A DNA stretch of 64,000 nucleotides from Isoetes taiwanensis. Lineage: Eukaryota; Streptophyta; Lycopodiopsida; Isoetales; Isoetaceae. The DNA is taken from NCBI GenBank assembly GCA_021234155.1, contig JAJEKV010000028.1, positions 5,773,637 to 5,837,636 on the forward strand. The letters are read 5' to 3'. Each line of letters starts with the position of its first letter. Position 1 is the first letter of the stretch. The notes under the pieces are model-generated. The model had not been told where the DNA came from, searched no databases, and saw only the letters and a list, made by a program, of their open reading frames with translations. The position numbers and the translations under genes are program-made. Below, one piece after another: positions 1 through 10,103 of this stretch.

Positions 1-118
1 TTTATGTTTGTTGGTATGGTTGAGGGGACACAAAATATATCAACAAAACATTTATAGTGCAAAGAGAATGTTATATTTATATTTTATATTACACTAATAC
101 AAGAACTTGCAACTCTTG

Positions 119-793
119 CTAATCACTTACGTTGATCTTGGGGTAAGATGGATTATCCTCCAAGAACTTTTTCACTTGGGCTGTTCCCCTTTGAATGGCC
201 CAAGTTCCTAGAGGATATTGTTTGGAGATCCACCCAGTAATGCTCTTGCTAAATCTTCTATTCTCGGTGGGAGGTGTAAGGCTTTTTGTCACCCACCGAT
301 CTTCCTTGCCTTTGTAAGGTATGGCTAAGTCGAAGGCGTCGAGTGCTACCGCTCTTTTCACCAGGATTGCATACTCGGTGTTAAGGGGAGCCGTGCATGC
401 CTGCGAATCGGAGTGCAATGCCGGCGATACTCCTTCCTGCGCCTCACGGGGGTGAATTTGCGGTGGATAACAGCTATTCTTCCATCCATCGGCGATGGCG
501 GGTAATAGCGTAGTGACACTGTCGTTTGCGAGGCGGGTCCTCGGCCCTTTCGGTATCCAGCTACGTAATGCGCTTCCGAAATCATCAACCTCCACCGTGG
601 TGAGCTCTCCGTAGTCATTGGTCATTTCTGGCCCCCTCGAGGTCGAATTCTTTTGTCCTATCAAGGGGGAGGTGCTGCGGACGAGCTTGCCGTTAGGATG
701 TTTGAGGTCGCGCATAAGCGGATCCCCATCGTTCTCGAGAGCAAGGAACTCTTCCTCCGTCGGTAGCTTGTTCTCAGCCTTATGCGCCTCCAT
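119..793 (-). CDS. unrecognised 224-residue ORF in repeat block
   Basis: This open frame of 224 codons starts at ATG 793 and stops at 119. I do not recognise the family. The protein is hydrophilic, begins with an acidic and charged segment, and has no obvious membrane segment, zinc ligands or catalytic motif. It lies in a GC-richer block (about 1-5600) that contains repeated sequence and several other minus-strand frames with very basic products. A part of a non-autonomous or decayed LTR element is therefore as likely as a host gene. Shorter frames overlapping it on both strands look like shadows. No intron signals were identified with confidence. Confidence 0.3.
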   Translation of the reverse strand: MEAHKAENKLPTEEEFLALENDGDPLMRDLKHPNGKLVRSTSPLIGQKNSTSRGPEMTNDYGELTTVEVDDFGSALRSWIPKGPRTRLANDSVTTLLPAIADGWKNSCYPPQIHPREAQEGVSPALHSDSQACTAPLNTEYAILVKRAVALDAFDLAIPYKGKEDRWVTKSLTPPTENRRFSKSITGWISKQYPLGTWAIQRGTAQVKKFLEDNPSYPKINVSD

Positions 794-1974
794 GATACGC
801 GATGTTCTTTGTAGGCTTGGATGTAGGAGGTAAACTCTCCGTGTAAGTGTCGGCTTCCCTTACTTGAGGGGGAAGTCGGACTCTCCTCGGACGATGAAGT
901 CGTCAAGTCACGATTAACCGGAGTTGGTGCAGCAACTCTTGGTCATTACTCCTTTCCACGCACTCAGGAAGGTTTTGAATGTCGCTTAGGAGCAGAAACT
1001 CCTCACCTTCCGATTATAATGGGAGCTAGGCTTGTGATGCCTAACTTGGGGGTGGCGCTGACTCGAGAGTCACCCGGCTTCTTCGAGTCTTGCCACTCCG
1101 CTCAGCTTTGCCGCTGCTCCTCGCTAGGTCGAGCTCAACATCTTCTTCCTCCTCCTCAGTTCTGTTCATCGAGTCTTCTTCCTTCCCTTCTGCGCCCTGT
1201 TCAGTCTGCGTGTGAGGGCCGTTGTTCTCTTCTTCACGGCTAATGGATCTACGTCCATGGGGAATGGAGGTTTCCCCGATGTTCTCCGACGGTGGGTGAG
1301 AAAGATCGCCGTGGCGGTGTTGAAAGAGAAGTACTTGGTCTGTTGGCGGTTAGGACCATTGGCTCGGGTGTGCGGTGCGCTTTGTTTGTGAGGTATTTGG
1401 CGATGTTGGGACATCGTCTAATCTTGCCTGTAGGGACCTGTCTAGGGACAAAATATCCTATACAAGGGGGAGTTGCACTAAGCTGGTTCTACCCTAGCTT
1501 GAAACTTCGGTCCGGGGACTCTACTATATAATTTGGGGTCGTGCAAGGTTGCTTGGACGTCTACCTCCTTCCGAAGATCCGAAGATTTGGTCGACGTCGG
1601 CCCTCAACATGGCATATATTGGCCGGCATGGCTGTACCATCTGGAAATCGAAGTTGCCATTGATTAATTGCGGAAAGAGGGTGACAAGCGGTTTTGCAAG
1701 AGCGCCTCGGGGAGTTGGAAATCGGCTAGAAGGGCGGGGGAGCAGATTTGTAGGTTGCTATGTGAGAAGTGGCGGGTCTATTTATAGAAAAGGGGAAACC
1801 CTAATTTTTGGATGACTTGAAAATTTCCTAGGATTGGGTGATTCTAACTTATCGAGGTCAAAATAGGAGTTTGAGGGACTATAGGAGATGCTTGAACAAG
1901 GCTAGGTTACCTAAAAGATGCTATGCATTGGGTTGAAGGTGACTTTAACAAGTCACGGTGAAGAATTGGTAAGA

Positions 1975-4050
1975 GGTCTCCGCGACTTGCCTACCGCTTC
2001 AATCCTTAACTTTTGTTTTGACAGTAGCTGGCTGTGAGACATCAGTCCCATTTTGATTAAAGGTGTCCAATTTGGGTAAACTAATGGTGTAAGGGGTGAT
2101 GGGCTCATCAAATTGGCAGAATCGACCCCTTATTTGGTCGATTTGAGCTGTTTTGGTCAAGTTTGGAGGTCTCACGGACTTAGCCTCGCTTCAATCCTAA
2201 CTTTTGTTTATGACGGCGGCGAGCTGTGAACATCATGTCTCGGCTCCCCAAATGTCCTATTTTTCTGAGATAAAAGCTAAAACTTATTAATTTGCTCTAA
2301 TTACTCAAGTTTATGTCATCAAAGTAGACAAAATTGCTCTATATTACAAAATTTTTAATTATTTACAACAAAAGTTTCTAAGCGTTCTCCCTTAATGCGG
2401 TCGCCAAGACTCATGTCTTGTCGCATCAAAGGTTACCAGCTTGGCGTGGATAGTGCAGGCTGTTGAATCTTCAAAATGTTGCACTATCTTTGCCTCAACC
2501 CGCCTCTTGCATTGCCAGCCGCCTAAATGCGTGACTCTAAAGTCTGTTCTATAGGCTGCATAACTTCACACCAACCGAAGGCGAAGGGGCACGGGGATTA
2601 GGAGACCGAAGCTGCTTATTTGGAAGTGTCTAATCTCCCTTAGCGCTCTTCTCTCTACCTCCTTCCTATCAAAGCTTTCTTCACGGGTGGCGGCTTGGGA
2701 ACCTTGGGCTTCGGTGGTGGTGGACTTTAAGGTTTCTTTGCCGTTGGTCGCCCTCCTCGATGAACTTAACTCTGTTTTCTTCAGTAATATTTGTTATAGG
2801 CCTCCCATTTCTTCATGTAGGCCTCGTGCTCCCTCATCTTTCTCTCATAAATCTTCACCACAGCGGTCGGTGGCGTGGGCTTCGGTGGTCGTGGTTGCTT
2901 CTTTCTATCCCATGCCGGGTACTTTCGGGGCCTTACGCACTTGGTCTTCTTTGGGGTTGCTTTCGGTGCTTTTGCTTTCGGGTACTTCTTGCTTTCGTCA
3001 CAGGTTCTTGGAAGAGCTTCCACTGCGGCGTTAGGGTTGAAGTCCCCATCGGAAGAGTCGTCGGAAGGGTTTGGGGGTTCGTCGAGGTTGCCGCTCCTTG
3101 ATGATAATGTTGGGGTTGGCCTCTTCCTTGGCCGGGCAGTCCTTTGTTCTCCTTATGCCCGCCACGAACTTCCCTTTTGCTTTCTTCTTTTCTTCTGGCT
3201 GCCTTTTGTTCCTCCTCCTTCCTTTTCCTCTTTTGTCCTCCCTTCTCTCTGCGGCATTTCGTATTTCTGATGAATCTTCTAAGGTCGCTACCTCCGGCTC
3301 CAAACTGTCACTTGCTCATCGCTTGTTTCTGGCAGCCGGATCTCCCGCTCTATTTCTTCATACACCTCCCTCGTCTCGTCGTCCATGGAGTTTGGTGATG
3401 TGGCCTCGTCCTCCCTGGCTGGTTGAAGACATCGATCAAATCGGAGGTGTCTTGCTCTTCGTCCGGCGAGACGACCCCCTCTTGCTAGCCTCTCACGAAG
3501 CATCTTAGAATGATCTACGTCACCGATTGGTGGTTTTTTCGCTGGCGGCGCTTCCTTCTTGATCCGTTTGGTTCGAGGGCCATGTTTTACGGATCGTCAA
3601 TCGGATAAAAGCGCCCGAAAGATCGCCTAAGTTGGGAAGAGCGGATTTCTAGGGCTTGGGACGAAAAAATGAGTGGGGTTCTACATCTATTTATAGCTTG
3701 GGGAATTTTAGGTCAAAACTCAAGTTGCTCGTTTAACATGCTAAGGCACCAATTTATCTAAAACTTATACTTATTTCAGACTTTTTCTACCTATTGGTCT
3801 CACGGCTTTTAGCCTCGTTCCAATACTAATGTTTAGTTTTGCGACCCGGCGCGGTGTGAATCTCCCATTTCTAGGGTTTTAGGTAATTAAAACATGCTAT
3901 TCTAACTAATTCCTACCTTAGAATTAGCCTTACCACATTATTTATCTCAAATTCATCATGTTTTGGTGTTCTTATTTCGATGTCTCATACTACTAGCCTC
4001 GCTTCAAAACAAAAGTTAGTTTTTGCGACCCGGTGGCGGTGAGACCACCT
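1975..4050. repeat. four dispersed copies of a ~70-bp repeat in two pairs
   Basis: Related segments lie at about 1975-2045, 2168-2240, 3798-3868 and 3981-4050. Each carries a GTCTC-like start, then a stretch resembling TAGCCTCGCTTCAAT, then CTAACTTTTGTTT, then a GC-rich end resembling GACCCGGCGGCGGTGTGA. The copies sit in two pairs about 190 bases apart, and the pairs are about 1.8 kb apart. A TCTATTTATAG motif precedes each pair (near 1780 and 3690), which suggests that a larger unit was duplicated. Confidence 0.5.
2781..3503 (-). pseudogene. very basic, charged reading frames, probably one broken gene
   Basis: Three minus-strand frames follow one another: 3503-3288, 3303-3031 and 3023-2781. 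The first is acidic to mixed. The second is rich in Arg, Lys and Glu, coiled-coil-like, and carries a nuclear-localisation-like RRRNKR cluster. The third is rich in Lys, Pro and Arg. They sit in different frames with small overlaps or gaps, so they look like one ancestral coding region broken by indels. I recognise no domain. Retroelement gag-like or captured host sequence are both possible. Confidence 0.3.
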
Positions 4051-5640
4051 CACTGAAAATTTTGGCTCATTCTTTTTTAATCTTGTTAAATTCAATTCAC
4101 TTAATTGTTACTAGCTTAGCATAACTACAAAGGTGAGAAAAAAAATTTTTCCCACTTTTCGAGGCTTGAGGATCCTATCAAGTTAGTACTCTGGGAACAT
4201 GGTCGGTGCTTTGCTCTTGGTCTCCAAGAACATTGCTCGATACCAATCGCGGACGTCCCCCACTTTTCATTATCTGATTGCACTCACAGGTATACAAGCA
4301 GGAAGTTCTTCCCCACACCAGCTCCATGCCGATGTCTGAGGGGCCCTCCACATATCAGCGCACCCGTAACGAAGGTCTCGGTGGGAAGAGTGAAGGTGTC
4401 ATTCTACCCCGTCTCCCTCGGGGGGCCTACCTAGGCTGCGAGGCGTAAACATACATGTCGGTAGCATACATCAACATCACGTGACCATCTCGAAGGATGG
4501 TCCTCCTCATATCTGCATAGACAAAGATCGGCACATCACATGGGGGATCCTACCCAAGGCTCGGACTCAAAGGATGGTGGACGGCTTGGGTCTCGAGGAG
4601 TTCGTTGCAAGGCGAATTCATGGCAATGGATTTGGCTGGCATAAGAACATGGCATAGGGTTGTCCACTCCATCCGCCCCTCCACATTGCACACTTTGCAG
4701 AGGTAGGCTGAAAAGTGTCGGGGACCCACCGTAGCCAGCCGGATGCTTAGCCGAAGGGGCTATTCGGGTCTCATCCTCCCGGATTCAGATGGGGCAGGTA
4801 GGGATCACTCCCTCGAGAGATCTACATGCTAACTCAAAGGTGACTAGAGGGCCCTTGCCCGTATTGGCCGTGAACCCACTGGAAAGTGTACACCACTTCA
4901 CGGTGTCGAGCCCATGCCTTACCCGCTTTTCGGTGGTAAGCCATTAGACCTAGTCACAATGATCCCGGTAGGCTTTACACACAGGGGGATGGTTCAAGAG
5001 TCGGGGACATGAATCTCCTTCTTAGCGGTCCGGCCCCTTCACCCACAACCGGTGGGGCTCTTGTACCAGGGCGAATCTCACGGTGTGCTAGAGAGGCTAC
5101 TCTAGGAGCATCAACTACAAGCTTTGGGGCCTCTACCCCCTTCCCAATACAAGGAGTTCACGGAGATACATCAACCCAATACATCACGGAAGAACTAAAG
5201 AACTAGATCTAATCATAGAGTTAGGTTCTTTAGTTAGTGTCGAGATCTAAGATCTAGATAGTTGCTATGGGCAATTTAATAGTCTAAACCCTCACCGATT
5301 CTATGATTAGAAGACGGTTTAAGCTATTAAATTGACCAAATACCTGATCCTTGAGTGGCTCCTCCGACACGGGTTCAACCATCCTATTTGGCTGGCGAAT
5401 TGGGGAACCGATGGTGCAATTAAGCTTGGGCGTGGGGGGCGGTTTTGGCTCCTGGGGCAGCCAAAGCTGAGCTCTAAAACCCTAAGGACGAAAAACTAGC
5501 AAGCTAGGGTTTTCCTACCCTAAATAGACATGGGGTTTAGGCTAGGGTTTCCAATTATCAATTTGGCATGTGGGATAATTGGAAAGGCCCACTGCCTTAA
5601 ATGGCTAGGTGGCAAAATATGCCAACATGGAAAGGTGTGC
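4050..5640. other. GC-richer non-coding block with possible primer-binding site
   Basis: No convincing gene is visible. Near 4236-4249 the minus strand reads TTGGTATCGAGCA, which resembles but does not exactly match the initiator-methionine tRNA primer-binding site of plant LTR elements. If it is real, an LTR would lie to its right and the basic frames to its left would be internal. I found no matching second LTR in the window. Near 5480-5550 are several CCCTAAA/TTTAGGG-like telo-box strings. Confidence 0.25.
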
Positions 5641-5675
5641 CCTCATTAATGTGCACATGTGCACATTAATAATAT

Positions 5676-6017
5676 ATGAACACTCCTAGCAAGTTGCCCC
5701 CTAGGGCTACTTACTGCTATCCGGGCATTACCGTCAATCGGTGGTATAATGTAAGCGTGGCGTGGCGTGGCGATTACAATGTACGCCTTGGGAGCGTATC
5801 TTGTCTTTTTGGAACGTCTGGTACCGCAAGGATGAAGTGGCAAAATATACATTGTGCCTGCCCTCACTGTTCAAGTGATGACACTCGTTTTGACTATTTT
5901 GACAACAAGGATCTAAACCAACCAAGATATAAATGTAGGAGGTGCAAGAAGAGATGGACACGGGCTGCAAACCGAGGCGGCGATGATCTCGTCAAATCCA
6001 AAGAAGAGCAAAATTGA
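5676..6017 (+). CDS. short Dof-type zinc-finger protein (incomplete domain)
   Basis: The 113-residue frame contains CPHC (residues 62-65), exactly 21 residues, then CRRC. This reproduces the CX2CX21CX2C spacing of the plant Dof finger. Between them are TRFDYFDN and QPRYKCRRCKKRWT, which follow the Dof core (TKFCYYNNY, QPRYFCKxCRRYWT). Dof proteins are plant nuclear transcription factors that bind AAAG sites. Here the usual tail after the second cysteine pair (GGxLRNVPVGGG) is replaced by a short charged end and a stop, so DNA contacts may be impaired. The first ~50 residues do not look Dof-like, and an internal ATG at 5832 would give a 61-residue product. It may be a divergent family member, a truncated copy or one exon. 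Confidence 0.6.
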   Translation: MNTPSKLPPRATYCYPGITVNRWYNVSVAWRGDYNVRLGSVSCLFGTSGTARMKWQNIHCACPHCSSDDTRFDYFDNKDLNQPRYKCRRCKKRWTRAANRGGDDLVKSKEEQN

Positions 6018-8500
6018 GACTTGGCTTTTGTACATAGTATTCAGCCAATTGTATACGATTATTGAGATTGTATAGTTGCTACCCATCATTCACATGATGC
6101 AATTGTACAATTTGTCATTTCTAAAGACTCTTAAGATGTTTTGAATTATTGAATTCATGTATCGATTGCTTCATTCTCTTTAAAGTGTGCTTACGGTTAG
6201 TTGCATGGTGGATCTTCTTGGGAAACTGGGGCACTTCAAGAGGTCGAAAGCGGTTGCTTAAAGCTACCGTAGAGCCTGATTTTGCCTATGGATAACTCTA
6301 CTTAATGCCCATCAAGTACATTCTAATAAGGACCTAGGAAAGCAATCATATAGATCCTTCTTATGCCCCCCAAAGATATGTTTTGATGTCAAATATTTAT
6401 CTTGTTAGCAAGGTGAAAGGCGAGTGCCTTTTAAAATATAGGTTAAGTAGTGGAAAGAAGGTTATGATGACCTACATGCAATTGTCTCAAGATGATCATG
6501 ACATGCGTTGGGCCATGTGAGCAGCTACACGTCAAGTCATAGCAAGTATTGATTATATTCTTTCACAGGGCTTAACCACTTAAATTATAACAAGTTGTAA
6601 TTCTTCGGTTCTCATTGTGCGGGTTTGTTCTTTAGTTTTATGCTCTTCGAAGTTTATGCATCCATTTGTATATTTATTCCATATACGATTCGGTCCAGTA
6701 TCTAATGGTGAGTATGATTTTTGTGATTAGGTTGGTTATGTGAGGTTGGATTCAGGTGTGGCTTACCGGTTCTCAATGAGCACTTTCCGTCTTGTTTATG
6801 TCATGTACTTCCTTTGGAGGTGTATTGGTGCAAGAGTCAAGTACGACTATTATTGGCGTGAGCCAAGAGGAGAGAAAATGAAATACAATTCGATTCGAGA
6901 AACATTATTATGTGCGTGGTGTCTTTATGCTAATTCACTAAGCCATTTGGTAAGTATCATTTCACTTGTTACATAAATAATTTAAGTTTGCTTATTTTCG
7001 TTTCATTGAAGATGCGTTTTTCTATTGATAGGAGGGAGTTTCTTTGTTATTACAATAGTGTAGTTTGAACTGGAGCCCTATTGATGCTGGAGCCAATAGG
7101 ATCAGCTACACATGTCAGTAGACCTGGTGGCTATCAAGAGACGGTTTGATCTTTAGAAGAGATATATAGAAAGAAAAGAAGGAAGGAAGAAAGGATGAGA
7201 CCTTAAGAAAACTGCTTTGCTATGAGACCAATTAATAGAAGTGTGCTTGATATGGCATTTCAAGTTGCACGAGGCATTGGTTTGGATATGTACTTTGTAA
7301 TGCGTTGTCTAATTTTTCACATTAGTATTCTTCCTCCTTTTGGTAAACCGCATTTCCAATTCTCTCAATCTTGGTGCACATGTGGTATTGCCAAATCACC
7401 ACAACTAAGATTCCCTAGCATTATATCTCCCTACTGAATTCCCATGTTTTATTTTCCCTCTGCATTGTGAGTCAAGAATCCCCCTAATACTATTACAGCT
7501 TCCATCATCTAGCCTATGCAGGTGTTAGGTTCAATACATTAGATTTAATGCCTACAGCCTGTGGCTCTGCCTAGCAACATTATTTTTTAACTTGTGGCCT
7601 ATAGACTGCCCATGTGGTCAGCAAGTTGTGTGTGGTCATCTTTTACTAGCAAATTTAGAGGCTTTATCTCTCTCAATTTTTTTACAACTCTAGAAGCATA
7701 ACTCAGTTTTTGATTGCAGTGTATTTCCACATTCAGTTCAACGAACTCAAAAAAGTTAAAAGAACATGAACGCAATATTTGAATCCGAATGCTAGATTGT
7801 ATAATGATACAATGTATAAAAAATCTCGGGGTCTAAATTACTTATGCAATGGAACACCCATTAATCGAACTATGTAAATGAGCCTCATGAACAAGTGACA
7901 GTTCTACGAGGCTACTAATTTTCATGATGGCAACTGTAAAAGCAAAATACTGTCTAGATAAGATTATCTTTCAGTTCCCTTGTATTCAATGTTATTTGAA
8001 CTACCATTAACAAATTGAATATCAATTGAAACTTATTGCTACAGTAACCTTTCAGAACCACGACCCTTTGCTCCCTTATTCTCCGACAGTACAAGCCGGA
8101 TCTGCTTCAATCGAATGCCCGCCTATCTGATCATTCTCCTCTTTATGTTATTAGTCCGATCCAGCTTCTTAGCCGGACCGATCTCCAAAATCCCTCCCTT
8201 ATTGCCACGATACTCTTTCTAAAGTAAACCCATATAACCATTAAAAGTTAAAATTCAATGGTTAAAAATGCACCCGAAAAATGTTATGAGCAAATATCCT
8301 ATGATTGTTCCAACAAACTGAAGAATGGCTGTATAAGTTTTATAAATGATGAAAATATGATGACTCTTATGGCTGTATACCCTCTAGTTTTTGTCTATTA
8401 CATCTGACATGAACATTTGATCTCGACCTCATTTGACAAAGATGACGTTGACATCACGTCTGCTGTTATGTTGCAGTTGCCACTACGGGCGAAGTGTGCA
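6018..8500. other. AT-rich non-coding stretch
   Basis: I see no supportable gene here. Short frames such as 6740-6976 and 7222-7437 have no recognisable domain and no flanking signals. The composition is like the AT-rich background elsewhere in the window. Confidence 0.4.
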
Positions 8501-8513
8501 TGTTCTGTGGAAT

Positions 8514-8786
8514 TTATTTTTCGCCCTTTCCAACTTGGTAAACTCGATTCCACCAATCTTTTTTTTCAACTAAAGATACTTCACAACCTACTTTAGGATG
8601 AGTAAAACCTGAGTCCAGGCAGGGATCAAAATTCAAAATAATTCTGGTTATATATAATGCAAACCAACCATCTTTAAAAAATTGGTTTTCAACCTCTTTT
8701 ATGACGTGTACTAGACCATCACCCCAATTGATGCATTTCTCTAAAATGTAATCAATTCCAAGCAACATATGTGCATCTGAAGTCAC
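8514..8786 (-). CDS. unrecognised 90-residue frame, possibly an exon fragment
   Basis: The frame encodes a soluble-looking peptide with a balanced composition, unlike random AT-rich frames. It includes a segment ending in GCEVSLVEKKDWWNRVYQ. It has no continuation in the same frame and no recognisable domain. It may be a remnant of a host or transposon gene; I cannot assign it. Confidence 0.25.
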   Translation of the reverse strand: MTSDAHMLLGIDYILEKCINWGDGLVHVIKEVENQFFKDGWFALYITRIILNFDPCLDSGFTHPKVGCEVSLVEKKDWWNRVYQVGKGEK

Positions 8787-9218
8787 ATTTGGTTTCTCAA
8801 AAATGTCTTTAGTATATTTTGCTTGGAAAATCCCCTTTCACATGCAATACTACTAACTCGCATAAGCATGACAACTTGCCCACACCATGAAGAATCTGGG
8901 AGGTATATCAATATTACAAAATAATATTATTATTGGCTTTTTTTTATAAATGAAATATTCAAGGAATATTCCTAAAAACCATTCCTAAAGATTTGATTTT
9001 TAGATGCAAACCTTGTCCCATTGTTTGGTTTTCAGATGCAAACGAACAGTTAGACATTGATCGTGCGTGCAACCCACTTGCACTTCAGTTCAGGGCAAAC
9101 GAAGGATCGAACAATTAAGATTATAAGCTGGCTACTCAAAACTGAGGTTGATATACAGCTTACTGAAATTGAAACATCTTGTTGATTTTATATAAGCGAA
9201 GCATGAAGGAGATTTAAT

Positions 9219-9300
9219 TATAGTCTTGATAAGAGAAAGAAGTCTAATCATAGTCTTGATAAGAGAGAGAAATTTAACTGTAGTCTTGTCAAAAGGCAAT
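9219..9300. repeat. short tandem repeat (~27-bp unit)
   Basis: A motif TAGTCTTGATAAGAGA and its variants occur three times in a row just upstream of the copia insertion site. Confidence 0.5.
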
Positions 9301-9373
9301 TCTTGACATGTTACCTACGAAGCTTTGACAGACTTGTATAGGAAAGACATGGAATCCCTGTTGAAGGTGTTCC

Positions 9374-10103
9374 TGATAGATTTTGTCAAAGAAATAATGA
9401 GATCACAAAACACCTTCTTACAAGGCTAGCAAAGTTTGTCAAAGCAATCTCTTTTCTCAATACAATATACAAGATAATCTTGGGAAGCCAAGTTGTGGTC
9501 AATCATTCCCAAGCAAGACTCAAGCAAAATTTATGATCTCAATACCAAAGCTTTCACACTTCATATTCACAATAAGGATTTTACCCATGCGCAAGTAATC
9601 ATGATTCTTAGTGAATAATTAAACTAATACCACTGTAGCTCGGGTCATTGACCCAGTTACTGTTCCAATTTTGACCACGATCGATTCCTTCAAATTGATC
9701 GTACTCTACCTCAATACATCTGTGTTTCGTGCATCATAGCTTTGATTCTTCTCCCCTATTCTTGTACACATCCAGTCCGGCGGTTTAGGGGTACTTCCAA
9801 TCTGGATCAACCTGCTAAAACAAGGATAGCCTCAACCAAACATATATCCCACATGAATACGTCTTCGAATAAGCTGGTTCCTCGTTCAACCATTGAAGTC
9901 CCTTTTATTATTTTTTTCAACCATTATCTTACGTAACCATTACCTTGGGTTATCATAAGAATAGGCAAACATACAGAATTACTTTCACTGCCACTGCTTC
10001 TCATGAAAGTATTAGAGGCTCTGCCATATTTGCAATAACTGGACTTCCACTGCCACTGCTTCTCATGGAAGTAACACTAACTTATAAAGCTGAATAATCA
10101 TCA
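9374..10103 (-). repeat. copia 3' LTR (730 bp)
   Basis: This is the 3' LTR relative to the minus-strand element. It runs TG...CA and matches 14404-15240 closely, except that about 107 bases present in the other LTR (around 14992-15098) are missing here. Near its inner end two copies of a ~28-bp motif (CACTGCCACTGCTTCTCATG then A/G-AAGTA) lie at 9984-10011 and 10045-10073. Confidence 0.95.

Noticed and set aside
4236-5600. Complete LTR at the left end of the window
   Set aside because: Only an imperfect primer-site-like string was found; no second LTR, TG...CA limits or target duplication could be matched.
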